DNA of 26,553 nucleotides from Symbiodinium natans. Taxonomy: Eukaryota; Sar; Dinophyceae; Suessiales; Symbiodiniaceae. Made by a program: the position numbers and the translations under genes. Every line of letters starts with the position of its first letter. The first letter of the stretch is position 1. The stretch covers positions 334,815 through 361,367 of the forward strand of contig CAJNDS010002533.1 in the NCBI GenBank assembly GCA_905221605.1, read 5' to 3'. The notes under the pieces were generated by a model, which saw only the letters and a list, made by a program, of their open reading frames with translations, was not told the origin of the DNA and did not search any database. Below, one piece after another: positions 1 to 9,320 of this stretch.

Positions 1-3000
1 TTATGTTGAGGCCTATGTAATCCGACTGAAACTTTGATCCTTTAAGCAGGGGGCTTATTTTGTGGAATCAACCCTCGGTAGCCCAGTAACCCTATTGCAA
101 TAAGGGTATCCTTTTTGGGGGTTGGTTACTTTAGAAGGGAACCCAGAACGAATTAAAGAAACAAAGGGTACCACCCGGTTGCAATAAGGGTATCCTTTTC
201 TGGGGTTGGTTGCTTAAAAAGGGAACCCAAAAGGAAATAAAGAAACGAACCCTAAACCCCAAACCCCAAACCCTAAACCCTAAACCCTAAAAGGGTACCC
301 CTACCAAGAACCAGTCTTGAGCCAAGACGCGGAGGAGAAATCGCCCTCGAGGTCTGCTCGTAAGTTGATCGCCTCACTTGGTTTAGGGTTTAGGGTTTAG
401 GGTTTCGGGTTTAGGGTTTAGGTTCTAGCCCTTCAATCCGCTGCGACATGCTCCCAGAGAGCCCAAATACCCCTTGACTAAGGAACATACCTTTAATCAA
501 ATTAAGGGTCCCTATAGTTTGGGTCTTATCACTTCACAAAGGATACCCCTTGACTAAGGAACACACCTTTAATCAAACTAAGGGTCCCTCCATAGTTTGG
601 GTCTATCACTTCATAAAGGGGTGTTGGGTTTCTGGGCTGTTGCTTGAAGGGGAGCGGATTGCACCTGCATTGTCGAGCCGGAATATGACATGCTTTCAGG
701 GTCTGCCTACACTCCAACCGCCCCATTGCAATTCCTTAGTTGCTGAGTTCTTCAGCCCCCCAAAAGTGTACACTTCAGTTCTATAGGGGATTATTGCACC
801 CCAAAAAGTGCAAAGTGTACTCATTCAGCTACTGATTTCAAGGATAACAAATGAAGATGTAAGCACCCTGAGAGTTCAGGGTTTTTAAGGGTTCAAGGCT
901 TCAACTGGGACTCTGCGCTCCTAACAGCTCCATGGGTTCTACCGTGGTACCCTAGTAACTAAGGACTTGAAGTGTCATGACTGCTATGCTAGCTGTGACA
1001 AACTGCAGGTAAACAGAGTTACGGCAAGGGGTTCTCAACTGATCTCATGCCACCTGGCACTGACATCCGTGTTAACCTACCCCCCCCCCCAAAAAAAAAA
1101 AAAATCTTATAATGCCAAGATAGGGACCATTATCTTTTACTTTTGGGTGGTTCAGCGGGTAGTAGTAAGCTGCAGACGGGAGGCATTTTCGCCGTCGTAA
1201 GAAAATTGCATGGCCTTCTCATATGCTGCGGCCCTACTACAAGCGCAGCTGTTGTAAGAGGTTGAGCCGAGCTATTCTGCGGAACCACAGGGTTTAGGGT
1301 TTAGGGTTTAGGGTTTAGGGTTTAGGGTTTAGGGTTTAGGGTGCGATTTAAGTGCAGAACTAATCAAAGGTGTGGGTGCCAGTGGCCGGAACCTCTCCGT
1401 AGACCAAAACCTACTACCAAATGCCGATAAACCGTGAGCCCGAGCGGACTGCAAGGGATTTCGTTTACCCAAAGGATCCATGTACCTGCATAGTATATAC
1501 ATGGGCCCTAAAGCTACTATATAGGAATCCCTTTAAGGCCCAAGTATATACTATATAGGTACATGGATCCTTTGGGTTACAGAGTCTGGCACTGAATCCT
1601 GACAAATATAGCTGACACTGCGGGTTTAGGGTTCAGGGTTTAGGGTTTTACATTGTTGAAGTGACTGAAGGATGCATGGAGCTTAGGGGTTTGAGGTTTA
1701 GGTTTCGGGTGGTTGGAGTTTGGGTTCACCTCAATCCCCTCCACCAGAACCCTAAACCCCTTACCTGGCAAAAAAAAACCAAAACCCTAGACCCTAAGCC
1801 CTAGACCCGAAACTCTAACCTTCCCTGGTATATAAGACCCTAAACCCTAAACCCTAAACCCTAAACCCTAAACCCTAAACCCTAAACCCTAAACCCTAAA
1901 CCGTAAACCCAAACGTATGAAGTTAGTAACTGCTAGGGTCCAGGTCTTGGGTGTTCGAAGGATCTGGGGTCAGTATGTCTCCAAGCGTAGACCAAAAACC
2001 CGGAACCCTACCGGGGGTTTAGGGTTAGAGATTTAGGGTTTAAGTTCTAGGGTGTAGGATACCCTACCTAGGGTTTCGGGTCAGGAGATTTAGGACTTAG
2101 GTTTTGGGGTGCAGGGTCCCAGCAAACATCGCAAGCACGCCGCAGAATGTAGAGACACGTCGCACACTTTGAGAGACCGGAGGAGCCTAATGCCGTATAA
2201 TTCTAGGATCGGTTTAGGGTTTAGGGTTTAGGGTTTAGGGTTGAGGGTTGAGGGTTTAGGGTTTATGGATGCCTTCAAGTAGGAATCCTTAAAAAGATAT
2301 TTACCTGGCGTCATGTTCAAATGGGGAGTTCTCTAAATGAGCGTCCCTTTTGGGGTCCTCCTTTTTGGGGTGCCGTACAAAAGGGGAAACAAGCTACTCC
2401 TTATTTAAGGGGTATCCCTAAACCCGAAACCCTAAACTCTAGACCCTAGACCCTAAACCCTAAACTTGGGCTCTGTGGGGAAGGGATCCTCAGTCCTGCG
2501 AGAAAAAACCTAGGCTTGGGGCAATCTGAGGGGCGAGCATGAGTCGGACCCTCCAGGCCTCTGCATGAGGGTTGAAGATGTAGGGGTTTAGAGGGTTTAG
2601 GGATTAGACTTTGGGGCTCAGGGTTGAGGGCTTGGGATTTAAGGTTAGCGTTTAGGGTTTTAAGGTTTAGGGTTTAGCGGTGAGGCACAAAAAGAGGGCT
2701 TCGGGTCTTGGCTGCAGGGATGTGAGCTCGGCACCACCTTTGAAAGCGCGTCTAAGCGAGGTTACATAGCACAGGGCCCCTGGCCTTGCCCAATGAAGGG
2801 CGCATGCCATGTAGGGAGGGGGTTTTCAGGTCATACTCCCCACTACTCCAGCTCCCGAAGCTTCCCCAGGTACCTACCCCCCTCCCTTAAGAACCCCTTA
2901 ATAAGACTGAAATGAGATTCTGGCAAGTGGGCTCCTGGAGACCATTCGTGCTGTATCTGACGACCATAGCTTGCTATGGGTGCAGGGTTGACTGATATTC

Positions 3001-3324
3001 GGTTGCCCTTGACCCCCCCCCCAAATAAAAGTTTAACTTTTGCTCCCTGAAAATGAAAATAGAGGAACCCGAAAACTTATCAAGCGTTAAGGGGTTTAGG
3101 GTTTCGGGTTTAGGCTTATTCAAGGGAAGTGTCTTTTCTAAGCGCTCCTTGGGTTTGGAGGGTACCAAGCCCTGACCCCAAAAATCCTAGATGACGGCCT
3201 AAAGTGAATCCAGGGTAGTAACTAAGGCTTTAGGGTTTTAGGGTTCGAGCTGAGAAGGTGCTTGTTCCCCTCAAACCCCGAAGAGTGCCTAACTAACGAT
3301 CGCTTGAAGAAGCCCAAGCCCTAA
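1..3324 (+). CDS. Candidate many-exon gene, 5' end outside window
   Basis: Unrecognised protein, about 310 codons in the window. Exons chosen by open frame plus GT/AG sites: 1-16, 50-77, 309-359, 650-700, 740-765, 829-858, 928-943, 1009-1068, 1156-1196, 1261-1291, 1358-1433, 1944-1986, 2115-2211, 2280-2342, 2557-2579, 2685-2760, 2928-2979, 3063-3085, 3114-3161, 3191-3203, 3255-3324. All phases join and the model stops at TAA 3322. Good donors include GTAAGT (360), GTAAGC (859), GTAAGA (1197) and GTGAGC (1434). The best exons are 1358-1433 (GASGRNLSVDQNLLPNADK), 2280-2342 (GILKKIFTWRHVQMGSSLNE) and 2685-2760 (KEGFGSWLQGCELGTTFESA). Introns hold telomere-like arrays and MITEs. An alternative end is a stop at 1613-1615 through an exon at 1585. 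No signal peptide or known domain was recognised. Individual exons, above all the 10-30 nt ones, could be wrong, since short frames are open by chance. Confidence 0.35.
78..307. repeat. Family G inverted-repeat element in an intron
   Basis: The element begins GGTAGCCCAGTAACC exactly at the predicted donor of exon 50-77 and ends ..GGGTACCCCTACC just before the acceptor AAG at 306-308. It contains two direct copies of a unit with GCAATAAGGGTATCC (about 96-160 and 180-240) and a CCCTAAA stretch at 248-290. A related copy with clearer ends lies at 25329-25484. Confidence 0.5.
453..635. repeat. Family A MITE with internal tandem duplication
   Basis: The left end is CCCAGAGAGCCCAAATACCC and the right end reads GGTGTTGGGTTTCTGGG, a degraded inverse. 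Inside, a unit of about 75 bp starting TACCCCTTGACTAAGGAA occurs twice (about 468-540 and 544-620) with a few differences. It lies within the predicted intron 360-649. Other copies are at 21185-21268 and 21647-21755. Confidence 0.6.
1292..1339 (+). repeat. TTTAGGG array inside predicted intron
   Basis: Seven nearly perfect TTTAGGG units begin directly at the predicted donor GTTTAG of exon 1261-1291. The intron continues to an AG at 1357. Confidence 0.85.
1469..1577. repeat. Family M MITE (ACCCAAAGGATCCATG ends)
   Basis: A long inverted repeat: the left end ACCCAAAGGATCCATGTACC is matched in reverse at the right end by GGTACATGGATCCTTTGGGT. The terminal inverted repeats reach about 34 bp, with an inner palindromic GTATATAC. 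Related or partial copies are at 5821-5849, 6424-6517, 13508-13610 (and 14907-15009), 15370-15394 and 17350-17435. This copy lies in the predicted intron 1434-1943. Confidence 0.8.
1838..1905 (-). repeat. CCCTAAA array
   Basis: About nine consecutive CCCTAAA units, opposite in orientation to the array at 1292-1339. Shorter telomere-like runs in both orientations fill much of 1616-2110. Most lies inside the predicted intron 1434-1943; the rest overlaps exons 1944-1986 and later introns. Confidence 0.85.
2341..2412. repeat. Family C MITE, degraded
   Basis: It begins GCGTCCCTTTTGGGGTCC next to the predicted donor of exon 2280-2342 and matches the left end of the well-kept copy at 18566-18635. 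The right arm (CAAAAGGGGAAAC) is diverged. Confidence 0.45.
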
Positions 3325-3388
3325 CCCCCAAACCTTATAAACCCTCTTGTGATCAGAGTGCCAGTTGCTCTCTCTTTCTGCCTTTTAG

Positions 3389-3533
3389 GCTCAGAGCCCA
3401 CCCTAACTAAAGAAGGAGGAAAGAAATTGACCACCTGTAACAGGGTTTAGAGTGTAGGGCGACCGGCTACCTCTCACCCCGTCCTGAAACCTTCCAAAAT
3501 ACCCATGATAAGAGTTGGCAGCCCACAGGGCAG
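3389..3533 (+). CDS. Candidate exons, unknown protein
   Basis: Exon 3389-3436 follows a strong polypyrimidine acceptor (CTCTCTTTCTGCCTTTTAG) and ends at a GTAACA donor. Its open frame contains SEPTLTKEGGKKLTT. An in-phase second piece at 3458-3533 contains HPVLKPSKIPMIRVGSPQGR and ends at GTAGGA, but the gap between them is only 21 nt. If such a short intron is not allowed, the acceptor is nearer 3511. Function unknown. The next sequence (3534-3672) is telomere-like and pyrimidine-rich. Confidence 0.25.
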
Positions 3534-3672
3534 GTAGGACTTATGCTGTAGGGTTTAGGGTCGAGGACCCTGTACCTAAAGCCCACCTCCGCAACCCTAA
3601 ACCCCTCCTCAACTCTCTGCAACCTCCTTGAACCCTTTTCCAGAAACAAGACCCCCACACACACGCGCGCAC

Positions 3673-4060
<388 letters not shown>

Positions 4061-4264
4061 GTGTGACTGCGGGGCTAAGAAATTCTAAGCCTAAGCCCTT
4101 ATCAACCTAGCCTTCAGCCCTGAACCGAAACCAAAGTGCAACCTGGCCTGCAAAAGGGACGCAACCCTAAACCCTAAACAACCTAAACCCGAAACCCTAA
4201 ACCCTAAACCCGAAACCCTAAACCCTAAACCCTACTAAACCCCGAACCCGAAACCGAGCCCTAG

Positions 4265-4435
4265 GAGCAACCCTTCACGAGAAAGATCCGCGGGCCTGTA
4301 GGTTCCTCAAGGGCTTCCTCAGTACATGGCAAGGTTTTGGGTTTAGGGCTTAAGGTTCAGCTGCTCAAGTCCAAGCAGTCACTAGTGAAGCAGCTCACCG
4401 AATTACGGAGACATGCCCGGATCCCACAACAGTAG
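4265..4435 (+). CDS. Candidate two-exon 3' end of a gene
   Basis: Exon 4265-4297 (EQPFTRKIRGP) ends at a good GTAGGT donor. The 63-nt intron 4298-4360 contains a GGGTTTAGGG unit. Exon 4361-4435 encodes the helix-like LLKSKQSLVKQLTELRRH and ends in TAG at 4433-4435. The phases join (0/0). Telomere-like CCCTAAA/CCCGAAA sequence at 4164-4260 would be the preceding intron. No family was recognised. Alternatively the last TAG is part of a donor (CA|GTAGGA). Confidence 0.4.
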   Translation, partial: EQPFTRKIRGPVGSSRASSVHGKVLGLGLKVQLLKSKQSLVKQLTELRRHARIPQQ

Positions 4436-5337
4436 GAAAAGATTGGACTTTACATCTCAGGCCAGCCTTCCTGTTCCCCCATCCACAAGTCGTCACTTGC
4501 CGGCGTTGGGGGGGTGGGGGGCAGGGGTGGGTGGGGCGGGAGTGCCAGGCCCACGAAAAACATCAACAATCAAACAACCTAACAAAAATCTAAACGAACA
4601 ACAACAACAAGAAAAAAAAAAAAAAAAACAACTTTCATAAGCGCTAGTACTGAAACCAGGTCCCTGAGAGCGGCGTTCTTTGTGCAACTTTATTGGTTTG
4701 ATTGTTGTTGCTGCTTCTTTGTGCTTTGTTGAGGGAAGTCTTCCGAACTTTATTTGCTGCACGTATACTATGTTCGTTCCTTACGTCGAGCTGCTGGAGA
4801 CCATGGCGACCCAGCGGTGTTGGTCTCAGATGTGTTCGAAGCTTTCTCCCGGTTTAAGCCATCAAACTCTCGGCCCTAGTCATGAGGTTGCTGAGTCGTC
4901 GATTTAAAGCCTGCTTGCCTTTAATAAACTCCTTGTATCATAAAGAAGCAACAGAATGTTGTCACAAGCCTGGCCCAGATTCGAAGTGTAGTGCGGAGGC
5001 AGGCTAATCGATTGAAGCCTAGTTGCACTAATGAAACTACTAATTTCCATATTCGTGAAGAACATAGCAACTCCTAACCTAATGATTGGACAAGTCTGCC
5101 CCTCAGAGTAGTAAAATATTGATGGACAAGGCTTACTTACTCTGGTGCAAATTGCACCTACCCCTCAGATTAGTAGTTTAGCAGCTTGATACATGTATGA
5201 TCTTAAAGAAGTCGATGTAGAGGTGGCTAGGTCCATCACGTAGAACTAACCCTTTGGGCTTTTTCAGCTTTAACCATTTGACTAGTTTAAACAAGCTAGC
5301 CCCTAATTACGAGGAGGCATTATAATCTGTTTCATCA
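4436..5337. other. Stretch without telomere-like repeats
   Basis: Contains a G-rich run (4500-4545), an A-rich run (4600-4630) and then AT-richer unique sequence, with no telomere-like unit and no inverted-repeat element. One frame (about 4683-4907) reads like a short hydrophobic leader but has no ATG start of its own. A short direct repeat (CCCCTCAGAGTAGTA / CCCCTCAGATTAGTAG) occurs near 5100 and 5162. I see no convincing gene. Confidence 0.6.
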
Positions 5338-5475
5338 ATGTCTAAACAAAAAGCCCAGCTCCTAACGGGCGCCAACGTGCATAACTTCTACTTGCAAGCA
5401 GCATCATCTGATCAACACATAAACACACTGGCCACAAATGAGCCATTGCACACCAACTCTCAAGGGCGGCCTGGG
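5338..5475 (+). CDS. Candidate first exon with ATG
   Basis: Opens with ATG at 5338 after an in-frame TAA at about 5323. The frame begins MSKQKAQLLTGANVHNFYLQ and stays open to the GT microsatellite, which could supply the splice donor at 5476. The sequence after the microsatellite is pyrimidine-rich, as expected for intron. No domain recognised. If it is not spliced, the frame runs through the microsatellite (Val/Cys repeats) to a stop at 5584. Confidence 0.3.
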
Positions 5476-5530
5476 GTGTGTGTGTGTGTGTGTGTGTGTG
5501 TGTCTGTGTGTGTGTGTGTGTGCGTGTGCT
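5476..5530. repeat. (GT)n microsatellite
   Basis: Imperfect GT run with one TCTG interruption and a terminal GCGTGTGC. The following 5531-5740 is unique and T-rich, with no gene that I can support. Confidence 0.95.
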
Positions 5531-5740
5531 CGGTTTTGGCACGCCTGTCCCAAAATACCATTGCTGCTTTTGCTCCATACCTCTAATTCTGTGCTCTTTC
5601 TGGTTACTTTTGTTGGGCTTGTTGTTGCTCAAATAACCCATTCTGTGTGTCACTGTGGTTACCAACCAAACGCCCTATAAACCATGCCCCATAAACCCAA
5701 GGACCCGACCCCCAAAACAGCCCACCTAAACACTCTAGAC

Positions 5741-5935
5741 ACGCCAAACCCTAAACCCCAAACCCCAAACCCTAAACCCCAAACCCTAAACCCTAAACCC
5801 TAAATCCTGAACCCTAACCTATACTAAAAGGTGCATGGATCCTTCAGGGGAACCCTAAACCCTAAACCCTAAACGGAAACCCCTAAACCCTAAGTCCTAA
5901 ACCCGAGACCCGGGAGTCACCTAGGAATAAAAAGG
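5741..5935 (-). repeat. CCCTAAA-type arrays with a family M fragment
   Basis: Runs of CCCTAAA/CCCCAAA units flank a fragment at 5821-5849 that carries the GTGCATGGATCCTTCAGG end of family M. Confidence 0.7.
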
Positions 5936-6004
5936 ATGCCCTTATTGTTTTTGTTAAGGAGATTGTAGGGTTTATGGATTGCGTGTGTGTGGGGGGGGAT
6001 GCAG

Positions 6005-6327
6005 GTGAACCCGTGGAGCTCAGGCGTGCACGACACAGCCGCCACGGCCGGTCCAAAGAATGCAAACGTCGTCGCAGCGGGCCTTTAGGGTTTAGGGTTT
6101 GAGGGCGCACTTGTACTTTAAAAAGGGGCGTGTATGTTTCCCTTCCTTCTGGTTCCCTCTAGGTTATAAGCCTGGGCCAAAAGTTCGAACTAAGCTTCAG
6201 GAAGTTGTATGGTAAAGCCTTGAGGTGTTCAGGGCTCAGCGCCTCTTCTGGTAAAGGGTCCGTGGGGAGTGCTTCAGGGCTAGAATGGCTTGACATGCCC
6301 GGCGCTTCCCTTTTGACACCCGGCTGA
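6005..6327 (+). CDS. Candidate three-exon gene, unknown
   Basis: Exons 6005-6067 (or from an ATG at 5999; VNPWSSGVHDTAATAGPKNA), 6163-6211 (ISLGQKFELSFRKLY) and 6278-6327 (LEWLDMPGASLLTPG, TGA 6325). The middle exon is the best: its acceptor follows CCCTTCCTTCTGGTTCCCTC and its donor is G|GTAAAG. The phases join. The intron 6068-6162 contains TTTAGGG units. The first exon's donor (GTCGTC) is weak. Third positions are GC-rich in the first exon. No family recognised. Confidence 0.35.
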
Positions 6328-6375
6328 TAGGATGTAATTAGGGGTTTTTCCCACCTGCTCTTTTTGGGGGTTTAG

Positions 6376-6916
6376 GGGTGGTCTAGAAGTTCTGGGTAAG
6401 TACATGAAGTTGCTTCCAGCTTCCCCGAAGGATCTATGTACCCATATAGTTTCTACTTGGGCCTGAAACGGGTTCTGAGCCCAACTGTATCCTATGTAAG
6501 TGCATGGATCTTTCGGGTTGGTTGCAGGTTCTCCTTTTCGGATTTGGAGAACCATACCGCTGTGAACATTCAAGCGGCCTTGCTGAGGAAAGTTAGACGA
6601 AACGCCACGGACTAAGAGACTGTGGAAGAGAGATAGAGAGAGAGGGGAAATAATATAAGAGAGACAGAGAGCGCGAGAGCCAGACAGTGCGAGACCGTCA
6701 GGGAACACAGGGAGATAGCGTATTGGGTCCTTCCGGGCCCTATAGTACACTAAATATCAAGTCCTATAGCTGGCTGGCAGGCCCTTGGAAGCAGCAACTA
6801 CGTCTCTCCGGTACCCTAAACCTCAAACCCGTAAACCCTTGCCCCCCGTAAGCCTTGCTCATGGACTTGATGTTTCAACACAAGGGTTCTCTAACCTTGC
6901 AAACCTCCAGCCCTGA
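6376..6916 (+). CDS. Candidate four-exon gene, unknown
   Basis: Exons 6376-6395, 6528-6561 (FSFSDLENHTA), 6770-6810 (LAGRPLEAATTSL) and 6853-6916 (LAHGLDVSTQGFSNLANLQP, TGA 6914) join in phase. The first donor is GTAAGT and its intron 6396-6527 contains a family M element ending shortly before the acceptor TTGCAG. The third intron is only 42 nt. Between 6562 and 6769 lies a GA-rich run (AGAGAGAGAG). It may be the downstream part of the preceding model. No family recognised. Confidence 0.33.
6424..6517. repeat. Family M MITE
   Basis: Left end CCCGAAGGATCTATGTACCC is matched in reverse by GTGCATGGATCTTTCGGG at the right. It lies entirely in the predicted intron 6396-6527. Confidence 0.7.
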
Positions 6917-7140
6917 CCCCTTTAGGAGAAGGTTCAGGGATGAGGGCCCAGCCTGCAAATCATCCCAATCCCAGACCCAAGCACCCTTTTCCCACATTCC
7001 AAACCCTCAAAACCAGACCCTCAACCCCGAACCCTGAAGCCCAAAAGTCCTGAACCCCCAAAAACCCCCAAGCCCTCAAATCTACACCCCCCAAAAACCT
7101 CAAGCAAACCTTCAAAAGCCTTAAGAAACTTTACAAAAAC
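6917..7140. other. C-rich stretch, no gene seen
   Basis: Degraded CCCTNAA-like sequence (AACCCTCAAAACC, CCCCCAAAAACC). No supported gene. Confidence 0.6.
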
Positions 7141-7145
7141 CGTAC

Positions 7146-7256
7146 AGCAAACATAGGAAAAACTTGAAAACCCCGGCTGTGCGCCACGACCGCCGCGAAA
7201 CTTCGCAGCGACGGGTTCAAAAGACGGCGCCGGGTGGCCAGCGCGCCTGTTTGCGA
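7146..7256 (-). CDS. Candidate internal exon, unknown
   Basis: GC- and CpG-rich block set apart from its repeat surroundings. On the minus strand it follows the acceptor CCCTCTCCTCAG and ends at a GTACGG donor, with 37 open codons (QTGALATRRRLLNPSLRSFA). A second minus frame (NRRAGHPAPSFEPVAAKF) and a plus frame are open too, so strand and frame are not certain. The upstream minus DNA is AACCCAGAACCC-type repeat. Confidence 0.3.
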
Positions 7257-7364
7257 CTGAGGAGAGGGTTTTGGGTTTTGGGTTCTGGGTTCTGGGTTCT
7301 GGGTTTTTGATTTTGGGTTTTGTTTTTTTTTTTTTTTTTGGGGGGGGGGGGTGTTTAGGGCCGG

Positions 7365-7445
7365 GTTTAAGCCTCCCATGTAGTACTTCTTGGGGTAGTA
7401 TACTAGAATCCCCTTTCACTAACCCAAGAACTACATGAGACCCTT
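7365..7445. repeat. Family E MITE
   Basis: Inverted arms CATGTAGTACTTCTTGGGGT and ACCCAAGAACTACATGAG around GTATACTAGAATCCCC. Related copies at 13285-13351, 14684-14750, 15773-15865 and 17964-18053 share the core. Confidence 0.7.
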
Positions 7446-7824
7446 CAGCTAGGGTCTGGGGCTTAGGCAGGTTTGGGGTTTTAGTTAGGGTTTAGGAGTT
7501 CTAGCCCCAGACCCTAAACCCCAAACCCTAAACCCTAAAAACTAAACCCTAAACATAAATCCTAAACACTGAACATCCCTAAAACCCTAAAACCATTCCA
7601 AAGTGGGTAACGTCTTGGAGCCCTGGTGGAAGGCCCTTAATCAGGTTTGCCCTTTTGTTAGTACCCTAAGCTTAGAATGTTTGTCCACATTGTTTAGGGT
7701 TTAGGGTTTGGGGTTTAGGGTTTGGGGTTTGGGGTTTAGGGTTTGGGGTTTAGGGTTTGGGGTTTAGGGTTTGTTTGTCCACGAGGTGGGGGCCTTCGGC
7801 AGTCGGTGGGAGTTTATCGGCCAT
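7446..7824 (-). CDS. Repeat-rich stretch ending in a candidate exon (7790-7824)
   Basis: Mostly TTTAGGG/TTTGGGG arrays (7683-7770) and CCCTAAA runs (7510-7590). The right edge, about 7790-7824 on the minus strand, is open as MADKLPPTAEGPHLV or as WPINSHRLPKAPTSW. It begins one base after family B element 7826-8017 and would be the exon downstream of that intron, joining the piece at 8019-8068. Confidence 0.25.
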
Positions 7825-7825
7825 C

Positions 7826-8017
7826 TACTGGGAGGTTCCTGGTACTCATTAACCACTATAAGGGTTTCGGGTTTGGGGTCTGGGGTTTAGGGTTTAGGGT
7901 TTAGGGATAACTGTACTTATTACTGTACTTAGAACCATTTCAGGGCACTTAAGGGGCTTATAAGTGGGTTATAAGTACAGTGATAATTGGTTTGTAAGTA
8001 CCATGAACCTCCAAGTA
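7826..8017. repeat. Family B MITE (TACTTGGAGG ends) with telomere-like core
   Basis: Ends TACTGGGAGGTTCCTGGTAC and GTACCATGAACCTCCAAGTA form the terminal inverted repeat, with inner repeats of AAGTACAGT/ACTGTACTT. A TTTGGGG/TTTAGGG array (about 7861-7907) sits inside. On the minus strand the predicted intron is 7825-8018, the element plus one base on each side. Outer TA dinucleotides suggest a TA target duplication, as in Tc1/mariner-like MITEs. Confidence 0.8.
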
Positions 8018-8018
8018 C

Positions 8019-8068
8019 TGGGACTCGCCTTTCCGGTCGCCCCAGACGGCGTCCATGCCGTAGCATGC
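8019..8068 (-). CDS. Candidate exon upstream of a family B intron
   Basis: The acceptor is GCCCGCCCCGCCCTTCGCAG and the donor is the G before the family B element (A|GTACTTGG). Two frames are open: ACYGMDAVWGDRKGES and MLRHGRRLGRPERRVP. Each joins in phase to an open frame on the far side of the element. GC-rich third positions. Function unknown. Confidence 0.3.
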
Positions 8069-8682
8069 CTGCGAAGGGCGGGGCGGGCAGCCGAAAACTC
8101 AGGTTTCCAGGCTCATGGGTTTAGGGTTTAGGGTTGAGGGTTTAGAGCTTATAGGGCTGAGGCAATTTAGGGCTTTTGCTACTTTTGTTATAGGTTTTTG
8201 GAGTCGGAGATGAAGGGTTGATGCGAGACGCCACTGCGGACGTTCGGGGCTTCAGGTTAGGTCCCGGTACAATACGTAGCTTAACAGGGAGAGGAGAACC
8301 CTAACCATGAACACTAAATCCTACACCCTAAGCCCTCATCCCTGAATCCAAAACCCTGAACCCTACCCTAAACCCTGAGCCCTAAACTCGAAATCCTATT
8401 TGAGCCACACCGAAAAAGTGAGCCACACTTTGGCTAGTGAACTCGGATCCCAAAACCCTTAACCCACTCCAAGCCCCGGTCCACCGAGGGTAGTTAGGAT
8501 CTACCCAGAGATCCCACTGCCCTAACCCTAAGCCCTGAAGTAATATGCCGTAAAGCATTTTAGAAGGATAGGGCTCTTCGGGTATTTAGGATATTGCTCA
8601 AGCCGCGGGCTTCTCGGAAAGGGCATGTGCATTCAGAGTGCAGGATGTTTAGGAAAGGTTTGGGGTGAAGGGTTTAGGGCCT
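8069..8682. other. No supported gene
   Basis: Scattered TTTAGGG (8118-8140) and CCCTAAA-like runs (8300-8390), with unique sequence between. I could not assemble exons with good sites here. Confidence 0.5.
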
Positions 8683-8756
8683 AAGCTGAAGCTACCGAAA
8701 GCCCCCCCCCCATAACCTTCGGCGGTTTAAGGGCTGCTCTAGCTTCAGCCTTAAGC
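8683..8756. repeat. Small inverted-repeat element with poly-C
   Basis: Arms GCCTAAGCTGAAGCTA and TAGCTTCAGCCTTAAGC flank CCGAAAG..CTTCGG arms and a C run. A single copy in the window. About 100 bp downstream a separate hairpin, AACCCCACAG..CTGTGGGTTT (8842-8875), has a loop of about 11 bases. Confidence 0.6.
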
Positions 8757-8875
8757 GTGGGCCACCCTCTGTTCATCCCTGTCCAGTTGTCCCATACGGT
8801 ACCCCCGAACCATGTAAATGGGATGGGCCCTCTCCTGAACCCCACAGAAAACAGCTTGCTGTGGGTTTTGAGGTC

Positions 8876-9111
8876 TTAGAGTCCTTAGGAAAGAGAAAAC
8901 GTATACTTACTCTAGGCAATGCCCCACCCTGGAGTAGCCATCATACGCTGGACGAGGGGAACTATAATTTCATTAGGGGGTGCATTTACTGACTGTTTGC
9001 GTCAGAGGCAACTTCATGCAAACCCCAAACCCTAAACCCGAATTCGCCCCCAAACCCCAAACCTGAATTAAGTCCAACAAAAGCACTAGAGGCCAAACCC
9101 TACACCGGGCT
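8876..9111. other. No supported gene
   Basis: Unique sequence to 9020, then degraded CCCTAAA/CCCCAAA. One frame (GVHLLTVCVRGNFMQ, from 8977) follows a TTTCATTAG acceptor but has no clear donor. Confidence 0.4.
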
Positions 9112-9319
9112 TACTTGGAGGTTCATGGTACTTCTTAACCAATTACAACTGTACTTGACTGTACATATAACCCACTTATAAGCCCCTTATGTGCCCGCAT
9201 ATGGTTCTGCTAAGTACAGTTCTCCCCAAACCCTAAACCCTAAACCCTAAACCCTAAACCCTAAACCCTAAACCCGAAACCCTTCTACTTGGTTAACAAG
9301 TACCATGAACCTCCAAGTA
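9112..9319. repeat. Family B MITE with CCCTAAA array inside
   Basis: Ends TACTTGGAGGTTCATGGTAC and GTACCATGAACCTCCAAGTA are matching 20-mers. A CCCTAAA array of about eight units (9226-9282) interrupts the right half. The next predicted exon starts at 9321, one base after the element, using TAG as acceptor. Confidence 0.85.
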
Positions 9320-9320
9320 G

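Noticed and set aside
1585-1615. Terminal exon with stop TGA 1613 for the first gene
   Set aside because: It fits in phase, but skipping to 1944-1986 keeps the frame open through many more exons to 3324, so I kept it only as an alternative.
5030-5330. Worn-out retrotransposon (copia-like RNase H end)
   Set aside because: A single short peptide-like match with many stops; no LTR, primer-binding site or other domain.
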